Shown: positions 43,728 to 51,931 of the stretch, piece after piece | How positions within the stretch are numbered: position 1 is the stretch's first letter | Layout of the letters: each line of letters starts with the position of its first letter | Source of the DNA: Luethyella okanaganae | GTDB lineage: Bacteria > Actinomycetota > Actinomycetes > Actinomycetales > Microbacteriaceae | Length of the DNA: 64,000 nucleotides | Assembly (NCBI RefSeq): GCF_042660285.1 | Contig: NZ_JBHSTP010000002.1 | Coordinates: 496,001-560,000, forward strand | Direction: 5' to 3' | Position numbers and translations under genes: made by a program | The notes under the pieces: generated by a model | What the model was told of the DNA's origin: nothing | Seen by the model: only the letters and a program-made list of their open reading frames with translations | Database searches by the model: none

Positions 43728-44050
43728 CTCAAGCGGTCCCGAGCCGGCACAGGAACGCGACCCGCGACGCCGGAAGGGAGGCCTTCGTCAGCTTCGGAGG
43801 CCGAATGGTGCGGGAGGCGCCTCCGCTCATGGCGAAGGCCTCCGCCTATGCGAGTTCCGGCTCACGTCGGGTGTGCGGTGACGCGAGGACGCCGATCGCG
43901 AAGAATACACCCACACATCCGCATAACTGAGTGGATTCCCAGCTTCGCGTCGCCGACAGTTCGGATTCCGTTCAGGTCGATACGCTGTCATGGTCATCGG
44001 CGGTTCGTCGACCGTTCCGGAACGATCCAATCACAGCGCAAGGGGACTCC
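43728..44050. other. intergenic region with diverged family B repeat copy 3
   Basis: ggaggccttcg at 43777-43787 is mirrored by cgaaggcctcc at 43833-43843, and an internal perfect palindrome ggaggcgcctcc lies at 43813-43824. This resembles the family B repeats at 12067 and 14190. The rest (43850-44050) shows no gene; an AT-richer patch around 43900-43935 could hold the promoter for the next gene. Confidence 0.55.
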
Positions 44051-45655
44051 GTGTTCGACACCATGCCGACGCCTGCGTCGGTGCAGCAGGCGTCGTCTGC
44101 GTTCGTCGAGCCCTCGCGCGGGAATCGGGTCTTCGCGGCGTTGCTGGGGCGATCTCCTGCGCTGCCCGCCGTCGCGCTCGGCCTGCTCGCGGCGGTGCTC
44201 TCCGCCCTCGGATCCTGGATTCCGTCGTTCTGGGGCGACGAGGCCGCGAGCGTCATGTCCGCCACACGTTCATGGGACTCGTTGTGGCCGATGCTGGCAC
44301 GCGTCGATGCCGTCCACGGCGCCTATTACGTCGTCATGCACCTCTGGATCGATGCCTTCGGCGCCTCGCCGTTCTCGGTGCGCCTGCCGAGCGCCATTGC
44401 CGTCGGGTTCACCGTCGCCGGTCTCGTGGTGCTCGCAGCGCGCCTCGCGAACCCGCGCGTCGCGCTCTTCGCCGGCCTCGTCTGCGCCGTGCTGCCGCGC
44501 GTGACCTTCATGGGCTCAGAGACCCGAGGCTACGCGCTCTCGGCGGCGTGCGCGGTCTGGCTGACCGTGCTCCTCGTGGGGCTCATGCGCACTCGCGAGA
44601 CCAGGGTCCTGCCATGGGCAGGCTACGCCGTCGGTCTCGCGGCATCCGTCTACGTCTTCCTCTACCTCGCTCTCATCGTCGTCGTGCACGCGGTGATCCT
44701 GTTGTCGGTCACGCCGCGTGGCCGGGTGTTCGTGGATCGGATGCTGCGGGCCTGGGCCTTCGCGGCCGCCTCGGGGATCGCACTCGCGGCCCCCGTCATC
44801 GTGCTCGCGATCACCGAGCGGCAGCAGATCGCGTTCCTGCGCGATCGGCGGCAGATGGACGCCGAGTTGCTGCTCGTCGACCAATGGTTCAGCACTGCGT
44901 GGCTCGCCGCGCTGTGCTGGAGCGTCATCGCTGCCGGAGTCGGTGTGGCGGCGTTCGCACTGTGGCGACGCTCGCTGCACGGCGGATCGAAGGCCGTGCG
45001 GTTCCGTGCGCTCGAGCGGGCGGATGCCGTGGCACCGCACCCTCTCGTGGTCGGCCTCGCCTGGCTCGTGCTGCCGTGCGCCCTCCTTCTCCTCCTCAAC
45101 GCGCTCACCCCGAGCTATACGATCCGCTACCTCTCCTTCGCCGCCCCGGCCGCGGCCTTGATCATCGGGTGGACGCTCGACTTGCCGAGGCGCCGCTGGG
45201 TGCCCTGGCTGGTGATCGCCGGGATCGCTGCCGGCGCAGCCCCGAGCTATCTGGATCAGCGCGCTCCCTTCGCGAAGGACGCGGGGAGCGACTGGGCGGC
45301 GCTCGCTTCGACGATCGAGGCGAAGGCACAGCCGGGCGACGGCGTGATCTTCGACGAGTCGACGAAGCCGTCTCGGCGGCCACGTCTGGCCATGCACCTC
45401 TACCCCGAGTCGTTCGGCGGCCTCGTCGACGTCGCGCTGCAGACACCGTACGACTCGACCGATCGGCTCTGGGATCGCGTGTATCCCGAGGCCGATTGGC
45501 CCGCTCTGCCCTCGATGACGGATCGCGTCTGGCTCGTCGAGTCGGGTGCATCGGACTTCGGGATGTCGGCGCTCGTTCAGCTCGGCTATACAGTGCACGG
45601 CTCTATCTGGTTGAATCGCAGTACCGTTTATGAACTGACTAGGGGTGGGTTATGA
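44051..45655 (+). CDS. GT-C-like polytopic membrane glycosyltransferase
   Basis: 534 residues from the GTG at 44051 behind AAGGGGA (an ATG four codons later is possible). About ten hydrophobic helices are visible. The first extracellular loop carries the WGDEAASVM motif, the acidic signature of GT-C mannosyl- or glycosyltransferases that use polyprenyl-phosphate sugars. A globular C-terminal part lies at about 410-534. It is translationally coupled (ATGA) to the polyprenol-phosphate-mannose synthase, which makes the lipid-linked donor, so a mannosyltransferase acting outside the membrane is likely. The acceptor is unknown. Confidence 0.8.
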   Translation: MFDTMPTPASVQQASSAFVEPSRGNRVFAALLGRSPALPAVALGLLAAVLSALGSWIPSFWGDEAASVMSATRSWDSLWPMLARVDAVHGAYYVVMHLWIDAFGASPFSVRLPSAIAVGFTVAGLVVLAARLANPRVALFAGLVCAVLPRVTFMGSETRGYALSAACAVWLTVLLVGLMRTRETRVLPWAGYAVGLAASVYVFLYLALIVVVHAVILLSVTPRGRVFVDRMLRAWAFAAASGIALAAPVIVLAITERQQIAFLRDRRQMDAELLLVDQWFSTAWLAALCWSVIAAGVGVAAFALWRRSLHGGSKAVRFRALERADAVAPHPLVVGLAWLVLPCALLLLLNALTPSYTIRYLSFAAPAAALIIGWTLDLPRRRWVPWLVIAGIAAGAAPSYLDQRAPFAKDAGSDWAALASTIEAKAQPGDGVIFDESTKPSRRPRLAMHLYPESFGGLVDVALQTPYDSTDRLWDRVYPEADWPALPSMTDRVWLVESGASDFGMSALVQLGYTVHGSIWLNRSTVYELTRGGL

Positions 45656-46419
45656 GTGGAACGGTCGTCGTTATTCCGACGTACAACGAACGGGAGAATC
45701 TGGCTGGCATCGTGGGGAGGGTGCGAGCGGCTGTGCCGGATGCCGATGTGCTCGTCGTTGACGACAACTCTCCAGACGGCACAGGAGTCATCGCCGATGA
45801 GCTCGCTCTCGCGGATCCGCGGGTGCAGGTGATGCATCGCGCGGGCAAGGAGGGGCTCGGGGCCGCTTACCTTGCCGCCTTCAACCGGGTGCTCAAGGCG
45901 GGCTACGACAGGATCGCGCAGATGGATGCCGACGGTTCGCACCGCCCCGAGCATCTGCCCGAGTTGCTGGCGGGCCTTTCCGACAGTGAGATGGTCATCG
46001 GCTCGCGCTGGGTGCGTGGTGGGCAGGTCTTGAACTGGCCCAAGCGCCGCGAATGGCTCTCGCGCGGGGGAAGCCGCTACGCTCGCATGTGGCTCGGACT
46101 GGAGCAACGCGACGTGACCGGCGGGTTTCGGGCCTTCCGCTCCGACGCGCTCCGACGCATCCGCCTCGAAGAGGTCGAGAGCGCAGGGTACTGCTTCCAG
46201 ATCGACGTGCTGTGGCACGCGCATCAGGCCGGGCTGAGCATCGTCGAAGTGCCGATCAGCTTCGAGGATCGTCGCTATGGCGAGTCGAAGATGAGCGGTC
46301 GCATCGTTGTCGAGGCGATGTTGCGGGTGACGACGTGGGGGCTCGTGCCTTCGCAGGCCCGCACGGCGATCGCCGCCGACGGTGTGCGCTCGGGGGGACG
46401 CTCCTCCGTCTCGCGGTAG
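45652..46419 (+). CDS. ppm1: polyprenol monophosphomannose synthase
   Basis: 255 residues, GT2 family. It transfers mannose from GDP-mannose to polyprenol phosphate at the cytoplasmic membrane face. Motifs: VVVIPTYNERENLAGIVGRV, VVDDNSPDGTG (nucleotide-sugar Asp residues), IAQMDADGSHRPEHLPELL, VIGSRWVRGG and VTGGFRAFRS, followed by IVEVPISFEDRRYGESKMSG. There is no C-terminal membrane domain and no N-acyltransferase fusion, so it is the free catalytic form. The ATG overlaps the stop of the upstream membrane protein. PPM donors feed lipoglycan or protein mannosylation in actinobacteria. Confidence 0.92.
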   Translation: MSGTVVVIPTYNERENLAGIVGRVRAAVPDADVLVVDDNSPDGTGVIADELALADPRVQVMHRAGKEGLGAAYLAAFNRVLKAGYDRIAQMDADGSHRPEHLPELLAGLSDSEMVIGSRWVRGGQVLNWPKRREWLSRGGSRYARMWLGLEQRDVTGGFRAFRSDALRRIRLEEVESAGYCFQIDVLWHAHQAGLSIVEVPISFEDRRYGESKMSGRIVVEAMLRVTTWGLVPSQARTAIAADGVRSGGRSSVSR

Positions 46420-46485
46420 CGCGGTCGTCGACGGTCGTTACTCGGTCGACGACGGGCGCAGTCTTTTTCGCCCGTGGCGCCCTGC

Positions 46486-47088
46486 TCAGCCGGCCGGATG
46501 CGGCGGCAGCAGGTACCCGCGCAGGAACTCTTCGAATGTCGCGCTCATGTCCACGCCGTCATCGAGCAGCCACTGCTGCTGCAGACCGTCCATAACCGCA
46601 GAGATGAGGCGGGCGGCATGCTCGGGATCGATGTCGGGGCGGATCTCGCCGTCGGCCTGTGCCGCACGCAGGACTGCGGCCGTGATCAGCGCCGAGCGCG
46701 AGTAGCGCTCGGTGAAGTACATGTGCGCGGGATGCTCGGGGTCGGTGGCCTCCGCCGAGACGAGCACATAGAGCGAGGTGAGTCCTCGGGTGGTCTGGTT
46801 GTAGGCGACCACTTTGCGAGCCTGGTCGATGAGCGTATGCTCCGATGGATCGCCGGCGGCATCCCGCACGCGCTCGTCGCGCTGCCGGAGCACCTCGGTG
46901 AAGAGCTCCTCTTTGGTCGCGAAATGGTGCAGAAGGCCTGCCGGGGTCAGTCCGACGCGTTTCGCGACCTCGCGGAGCGATCCGCTGTGGTACCCGCTCC
47001 GACCGAACACGACGAGCGCGGCATCCACGATCTGCTGGCGACGTGCCTGGCCTTTGGCGTAGCTTCCCCGGCTCCCCGTTCCGCTCAT
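46486..47088 (-). CDS. TetR-family transcriptional regulator
   Basis: 200 residues. The N-terminal helix-turn-helix RRQQIVDAALVVFGRSGYHS then SLREVAKRVGLTPAGLLHHF is typical, followed by an all-helical ligand domain. The N-terminal dozen residues are basic. It lies downstream, on the same strand, of the secreted glycosidase gene, with a strong hairpin between. It may regulate the glucan-utilisation genes that follow, since no LacI regulator is present, but no direct evidence exists. The gap 46420-46485 separates it from the convergent PPM synthase. Confidence 0.9.
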   Translation of the reverse strand: MSGTGSRGSYAKGQARRQQIVDAALVVFGRSGYHSGSLREVAKRVGLTPAGLLHHFATKEELFTEVLRQRDERVRDAAGDPSEHTLIDQARKVVAYNQTTRGLTSLYVLVSAEATDPEHPAHMYFTERYSRSALITAAVLRAAQADGEIRPDIDPEHAARLISAVMDGLQQQWLLDDGVDMSATFEEFLRGYLLPPHPAG

Positions 47089-47107
47089 GCGACGACACTA
47101 CCCCAGT

Positions 47108-47147
47108 GGGGCGCCAAGACCTGACAGGTGTCAGGTCTTGGCGCCCC
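47108..47147. terminator. 18-bp stem hairpin between glycosidase and TetR genes
   Basis: ggggcgccaagacctgac at 47108-47125 is perfectly mirrored at 47130-47147 around a four-base loop. It lies 21 bases beyond the stop of the minus-strand glycosidase gene and just before the TetR start. No T-run follows, so it is either a GC-rich terminator or an operator. The inner gacctgacaggtgtcaggtc has the size of a TetR-family site, which would allow autoregulation. Confidence 0.6.
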
Positions 47148-47167
47148 GGCGTCCGTCCGCCTCGGCC

Positions 47168-48709
47168 TCAGCGAGGTGGGCGGACGGATCCCCAGTTCGA
47201 GCCGAACACCTGGGCCTCGATGAGCGGCCGCAGCCGCTGCTCCATCTCCGCGTCGACGAAATAGTGCTTGAGGGAGTCGTCGCTGAGCTCGTTGCCGATC
47301 GCGGCCATGATCATCGACTGGTCGAGGGAGAGGTAGCGCTCTGCGACCGTGCCGCTTCGCGTGGCGATCGCGTCGTAGAACCCACCGGGACCGTAACCGC
47401 CGAGCTTCTTCTCGATGCGGGACAGATTCTTCAGCGCGCCTTTCCTGTCGTAGGGCAGGGCGAGGAAGCTCGCGTGTGGCGTCACCACGCCGTCGCCGTA
47501 GGACGGCGTCGGGTTGGTGCCGGTGCTGCAGCCCGGCCGGTCGATATCTGCGTTGCTTGCCTCGCGGTCCGAGGGGTAGCCGTCCGAGCGGATGCCGGCG
47601 AGATCGACGCCGTATTCCGCGTAGCCGCCGAACGGGTTGCTCGCGGGGGAGAAGCCCCAGTAGCCGTAGCCGGCCTCGTCGAGCCCGTGCGCCTTCTGCA
47701 CCGCTACGGTGATGGCATGGTTGAGACCCCAGGAGCGCGGACCCCACTCCGCTTCGGGCACGAGTAGATCGGGCATGAGAGACTCGAACATGCTGCCGCC
47801 CCAGCTCGGGACGAAAGACATGCCGCGATAGGAATACACGCCCTCGTATACGGGGATGCCGTCGTACTCGCGCACGACGCCGCTCGGACGCTGCTCCTGC
47901 CAGGCCCAGTCGCAGCTCTCAGGCATGGTGCGGAAGGTGCCGTAGAGCGCGCTCGGTGGAAGGCTGCCGTTCGAGATCCCCAGGTAGGTGGCGATGCGGC
48001 TTTCGCTCACGGTCGTGTCGTAGTGATGGCAGGTGTAGAAGACCTCGGGGCCGACGCCGTTGTAGTTCGGGTGCCGTACGCTGCATCCGCCGGGTTCGGC
48101 CTCCCAGAAGCCACCGCGGTTGGTGCCGGCCGGGAGGTTCGCGGGCGGCACGGGATCGAAGAACGCACCGAAGTCCATCGAATCGTAGAGCGCGTCCGCT
48201 TCCGCGACGAGGCTCGGTTCGGCCGCGCGCACGATGCGGAGCGCGGCGGCGAGCCAGCCGTTGTCGACGGTGCTGAGGAACGGCTTGACCTCGTCGCCGG
48301 AGTCGGGCCACGTCGTGAGCTTCGCGCCCGTCGCAGGGTCGTACCAGTTGTAGAACATGCCGCTCGCCGGGTTCCTCTCGATGGCCGACAGCGCAGCGAG
48401 CGTCTTGGTCAGGCGGGAGCGCGCGTCGTCTTCGGCGATGATGCCGAGGTCGCGCGCGGTCACGGTCGACCAGAGGTAGCCGCCGATGTTGGTGGGCGAG
48501 GTGTAGGCGGCGCGGCTCGCCGGGCCGAGCGCTCCGCCGATGTTGTCGGCCGTGAGTCCGGTCGCCGGGTCGGTCATGGCGTCGAGAGAGGCCCAGGTGT
48601 CGCGCGCATAGCGCTCGAGCGTATTGCCGTGTGACGGCGAAGCCTGCGCCGGGGCGGCGGCGCCGAGCACGAGGCTCGCGACCGCGAGTGTGGCCAGAAC
48701 GTGTTTCAT
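47168..48709 (-). CDS. secreted glucoamylase-domain glycosidase (PF10091, GH144-like)
   Basis: 513 residues with a Sec signal (LATLAVASLVLGAAAPAQAS). The whole mature part matches the (alpha/alpha)6 glucoamylase-like family: NIGGYLWSTVTARDLGII, YNWYDPATGAKLTTWPDSGD, STVDNGWLAAALR, YRGMSFVPSWGGSMFESLMP, RSWGLNHAITVAVQKAHG and YLSLDQSMIMAAIGNEL. GH144 members of this group are endo-beta-1,2-glucanases. Its position beside a sugar importer, GH1 and GH3 enzymes makes extracellular beta-glucan depolymerisation likely. Exact linkage specificity is inferred from family only. Confidence 0.82.
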   Translation of the reverse strand: MKHVLATLAVASLVLGAAAPAQASPSHGNTLERYARDTWASLDAMTDPATGLTADNIGGALGPASRAAYTSPTNIGGYLWSTVTARDLGIIAEDDARSRLTKTLAALSAIERNPASGMFYNWYDPATGAKLTTWPDSGDEVKPFLSTVDNGWLAAALRIVRAAEPSLVAEADALYDSMDFGAFFDPVPPANLPAGTNRGGFWEAEPGGCSVRHPNYNGVGPEVFYTCHHYDTTVSESRIATYLGISNGSLPPSALYGTFRTMPESCDWAWQEQRPSGVVREYDGIPVYEGVYSYRGMSFVPSWGGSMFESLMPDLLVPEAEWGPRSWGLNHAITVAVQKAHGLDEAGYGYWGFSPASNPFGGYAEYGVDLAGIRSDGYPSDREASNADIDRPGCSTGTNPTPSYGDGVVTPHASFLALPYDRKGALKNLSRIEKKLGGYGPGGFYDAIATRSGTVAERYLSLDQSMIMAAIGNELSDDSLKHYFVDAEMEQRLRPLIEAQVFGSNWGSVRPPR

Positions 48710-48754
48710 GCTGCTCTCCTCATCGAAAGCGGCTCCCCGGTGGAACCGTGTGGG

Positions 48755-48852
48755 TTAAAAACCGTACACTCGTTTAGTATTCAGGGGAACCCCTTCCAGT
48801 GTTCGGAATTGCCGGGATGTTCTCTGAATACCTTTCATACGTAAGGTTTTTA
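48755..48852. promoter_or_regulatory. divergent control region with mirrored AAAAACC motifs
   Basis: ttaaaaaccgtacac at 48755-48769 and its inverted relative gtaaggttttta at 48841-48852 flank the divergent interval between the glycosidase and the sugar-binding-protein genes. tattcag and ctgaata (48778-48784 and 48824-48830) form an inner inverted pair. A similar AAAACC/GGTTTT pair precedes the GH3 gene (about 53234-53258). These may be binding sites of one shared regulator. Confidence 0.4.
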
Positions 48853-48890
48853 GGCTATGGTGTCTGGACATGACCAATGGAGGCCTGCAC

Positions 48891-50165
48891 ATGAATCGAT
48901 GGAGATCACTCGGCATCATCGCCGTGGCCGGCGCACTCGTGCTCACCGGCTGCGGACGCGGAGACGGAGGGGGTGGCGGCGAAGCGGCCGCGGGAGCCAC
49001 CATCGACGACAAGCCCGCGAGCGGCGACATCACCGTCTGGGCGATGGGCAACGAAGGAGAAGTCCTCGACGCCCTCGCCGCGGATTTCGAGAAGGAGAAC
49101 CCTGGCGCGAAGGTCACGGTCACCGCGGTGCCGTGGGAAAGCGCGCACGACCGTATCGCCACCGCCATCGCAGGCGGCCAGACCCCAGACGTCTCGATGC
49201 TCGGGACCACCTGGGTCGGCGAGTTCGCCTCGACCGGCGCGCTCGAGCCGACGCCGAAAGGACTCGTAGACGAGAAGAGCTTCTTCGATGGCAGTTGGGA
49301 CACGGCCGTCGTCGGCGGAACCGCCTACGGCGTTCCCTGGTACGTGGACACCCGGGTGCTCTACTACCGCTCCGACTTTGCCGCGGCCGCGGGACTCGAG
49401 GCACCGACGACCTGGGAGGAGCTCAAGACCTTCGCTGCCGCGATGAAGCAGCAGGGCGCGACATCAGGCCTCTCGCTCATGCCAGGAGGCTTCGACTCCT
49501 GGCAGTATGTCACCCCGTTCGCCTGGCAGGCCGGCGGCGACATCCTGAGCGACGACGGCAAGACCTTCGTGCTCGACTCGCCCGAGTGGAGGAGAGCGTT
49601 CGAGTACTACAACAGCTTCTTCGCCGAGGGCCTTTCAGAGCCTGTGCGTCTCGAAGGCGGTGAGATCGAGCAGAAGTTCATCTCTGGTGAGGTCGGCGCG
49701 TTCTTCTCCGGCCCGTTCCACGTGAGTCTGCTGCGCGAACAGGGCGGCGAGGACTTCGCCGACAAGTTCGCCGTCGCCGAGGTGCCGGGTGACGCGACGC
49801 GTACCTCGTTCACGGGTGGTGGAAACCTCGCCGTCTTCGAGGACTCGGAGAACCGTGACGCCGCGTGGAAGTTCGTGCGCTGGCTGAGCGAACCCGACAC
49901 CCAGGTGAAGTGGTACGACATCTCGACCGACCTGCCGAGCGTGCAGAAGGCCTGGCAGGATCCGACCTTTGCCGACGACCCCTATCTCAGCGTGTTCGGG
50001 GAGCAGCTGAAGGACTCCAAGGCGCCGCCGGCCATCCCGACCTGGGCGCAGGTCTCGAGCGTGATCGACAGCGAGCTCGAGAAGGTGACTCGCGGATCCC
50101 AGCCCGTCGGCGATGCGCTCTCGGGGATCCAGTCTCAGGCTAAGACCATCGGGACGGGCAAGTAG
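48891..50165 (+). CDS. carbohydrate ABC transporter substrate-binding lipoprotein
   Basis: 424 residues. The ATG at 48891 follows a GGAGG site by seven bases and gives a lipoprotein signal (IIAVAGALVLTGCGRGDG, lipidated Cys after LTG), then a Gly-rich spacer. The fold is family 1 solute-binding: DITVWAMGNEGEVLDALAAD at the start of domain 1, PDVSMLGTTWVGEFASTGAL, AYGVPWYVDTRVLYYRSDF and the hinge-region FTGGGNLAVFEDSENRDAAW. It binds oligosaccharide for the two permeases that follow. Given the adjacent glycosidases, beta-glucan oligosaccharides are the probable ligand. The ATPase (shared MsiK type) is not encoded here. Confidence 0.92.
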   Translation: MNRWRSLGIIAVAGALVLTGCGRGDGGGGGEAAAGATIDDKPASGDITVWAMGNEGEVLDALAADFEKENPGAKVTVTAVPWESAHDRIATAIAGGQTPDVSMLGTTWVGEFASTGALEPTPKGLVDEKSFFDGSWDTAVVGGTAYGVPWYVDTRVLYYRSDFAAAAGLEAPTTWEELKTFAAAMKQQGATSGLSLMPGGFDSWQYVTPFAWQAGGDILSDDGKTFVLDSPEWRRAFEYYNSFFAEGLSEPVRLEGGEIEQKFISGEVGAFFSGPFHVSLLREQGGEDFADKFAVAEVPGDATRTSFTGGGNLAVFEDSENRDAAWKFVRWLSEPDTQVKWYDISTDLPSVQKAWQDPTFADDPYLSVFGEQLKDSKAPPAIPTWAQVSSVIDSELEKVTRGSQPVGDALSGIQSQAKTIGTGK

Positions 50166-50168
50166 GGC

Positions 50169-51095
50169 ATGAGCGTATCCGCGCCGGTGCGGCGTTCCGG
50201 CGGGGCCTACAGCCCCGCCGCGCGCCACCGTCGGCAGACGCTGATCGCATGGGGCTTCGCCGCACCCTTCGTCGTGTTGTTCCTCGTGTTCCTGGCGGGA
50301 CCCATCGTGTCGTCGCTCCTGATGAGCTTCACCGACATGACGACCCGGGACCTGCGGAATCCTCTCGCGGTGGACTTCGTTGGCTTCGAGAACTACGTGA
50401 CGCTGTTTACCGATCAGAAGTTCCTGCGTGCGCTGCAGAACACCGTGGTGTTCGTGGTGTTCGGCGTTCCGCTGACCATGGGCCTGGCTCTTCTGCTGGC
50501 GCTCGCCCTCAACACGGGGATCACGCGCTTTCGCACGGTCTTCCGGGTCGGCTACTACGCTCCCGTCGTCACGAGCATCGTCGCGATCGCCATCGTCTGG
50601 CGCTTCATCCTGCAGCCGGACGGCCTGCTCAACGTCTTCCTCGGCTGGTTCGGAGTCCAGGGTCCCGACTGGTTGCAGAGCACGGGCTGGGCGATGCCGT
50701 CGCTCATCCTCATGGCGGTGTGGCGCAACATTGGAACGCTCATGGTGATCTTCCTCGCCGCGCTGCAGGGCGTCCCCCGCGAACAGCACGAGGCGGCGAT
50801 GGTCGACGGCGCCGGCGTGCTGGCGCGTTTCCGCTACGTGACGCTGCCGGAGTTGCGGCCCGCGATGCTCTTTGCTGCCGTCATCACCGGCATCGGATTC
50901 CTGCAGTTCTTCGAAGAGCCTTTCGTGATGACTCGCGGCGGACCCCTCGACAGCACCCTGTCGAGCGCGTTCTTCACGTTCAACCAATTCGGCTTCGGCA
51001 ACTACGCCTACGCGGCGGCCTCGAGCTACGTGCTCTTCCTCGTGATCGTGCTGCTGACCCTCCTGCAGTTCCGGCTGCTGCGCAGAAAGGACTGA
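50169..51095 (+). CDS. sugar ABC permease, MalF type
   Basis: 308 residues, six membrane helices, starting three bases after the binding-protein stop. The cytoplasmic EAA loop, where the ATPase docks, reads EQHEAAMVDGAGVLARFRYV. The N-terminal 25 residues are basic and Ser/Ala-rich before the first helix (LIAWGFAAPFVVLFLVFLAG). It pairs with the next gene. Confidence 0.93.
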   Translation: MSVSAPVRRSGGAYSPAARHRRQTLIAWGFAAPFVVLFLVFLAGPIVSSLLMSFTDMTTRDLRNPLAVDFVGFENYVTLFTDQKFLRALQNTVVFVVFGVPLTMGLALLLALALNTGITRFRTVFRVGYYAPVVTSIVAIAIVWRFILQPDGLLNVFLGWFGVQGPDWLQSTGWAMPSLILMAVWRNIGTLMVIFLAALQGVPREQHEAAMVDGAGVLARFRYVTLPELRPAMLFAAVITGIGFLQFFEEPFVMTRGGPLDSTLSSAFFTFNQFGFGNYAYAAASSYVLFLVIVLLTLLQFRLLRRKD

Positions 51096-51100
51096 GCCCG

Positions 51101-51910
51101 ATGCGCAAACCCTGGCTCTACATCGTGCTCGCGGTCGGGATGATCGCCATGGTCTTCCCCTTCGTGTGGATGATCCTCGGCTCGTTCAAGACCAATGCCG
51201 AGATCCGGCAGCGGCCCATCACCTTCCTGCCCGAGAACCCCACGCTCGACAACTACACGCAGCTTTTCGGGCGCCTCGACTTCACGACCTTCTTCACGAA
51301 CAGCGTGGTCGTCGCCGTGCTCGTCACGGTCGGCAACATCGTGTTCTCGTCGATGGTGGGCTATGCGCTCGCCAAACTGCAGTTCGGCGGCAAAAGGCTG
51401 TTGTTCGGGGTGGTGATCGGCACGCTCATGGTGCCAGGGGTGGTCACCTTCGTGCCGTTGTTCGTGCTCGTGAGCAACCTCGGACTCGTCAACTCCTATC
51501 CGGGACTCGTGCTGCCGTTCCTCATCGCGCCCCTCGGGGTGTTCCTCATGCGGCAGTTCATCATGAGCCTGCCCGACGAGCTCATCGAAGCGGCACGACT
51601 CGACGGCGCGAGCGAGTGGCGTATCTTCACCCGCGTCATCATGCCGCTCTGCGGACCGGCCGTCGCGACGCTCACGATCCTCACCTTCCTCGGCTCATGG
51701 AACAACTTCCTGTGGCCGATGGTGGTGGCCACCTCCGAGAACATGTACACCCTGCCGGTCGCGCTCGCCCTCTATTCGGTCGGGCAGAACGCCACCCAGT
51801 ACGGCCTCATGATGGCCGGCGCCGTGATCGTCGTCGTGCCGGTACTGCTCGTCTTCGTCGTGCTGCAACGGTACTTCGTGCAGGGCATCGCCGTGACCGG
51901 CATCAAATAG
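51101..51910 (+). CDS. sugar ABC permease, MalG type
   Basis: 269 residues, six membrane helices, beginning five bases after the MalF-type stop. The EAA loop is DELIEAARLDGASEWRIFTR, and the C-terminal VLQRYFVQGIAVTGIK is the standard MalG-family end. The segment LRRKD then ATGCGCAAACCC shows the usual close coupling. Together with the previous gene it forms the channel of the oligosaccharide importer. Confidence 0.94.
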   Translation: MRKPWLYIVLAVGMIAMVFPFVWMILGSFKTNAEIRQRPITFLPENPTLDNYTQLFGRLDFTTFFTNSVVVAVLVTVGNIVFSSMVGYALAKLQFGGKRLLFGVVIGTLMVPGVVTFVPLFVLVSNLGLVNSYPGLVLPFLIAPLGVFLMRQFIMSLPDELIEAARLDGASEWRIFTRVIMPLCGPAVATLTILTFLGSWNNFLWPMVVATSENMYTLPVALALYSVGQNATQYGLMMAGAVIVVVPVLLVFVVLQRYFVQGIAVTGIK

Positions 51911-51931
51911 AACCACAGAGAAAGCAGGCAC

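Noticed and set aside
43990..45633. 547-codon open frame on the plus strand overlapping the GT-C-like gene
   Set aside because: Arg-rich product in a shifted frame of a gene with clear membrane helices and a WGDEAA motif.
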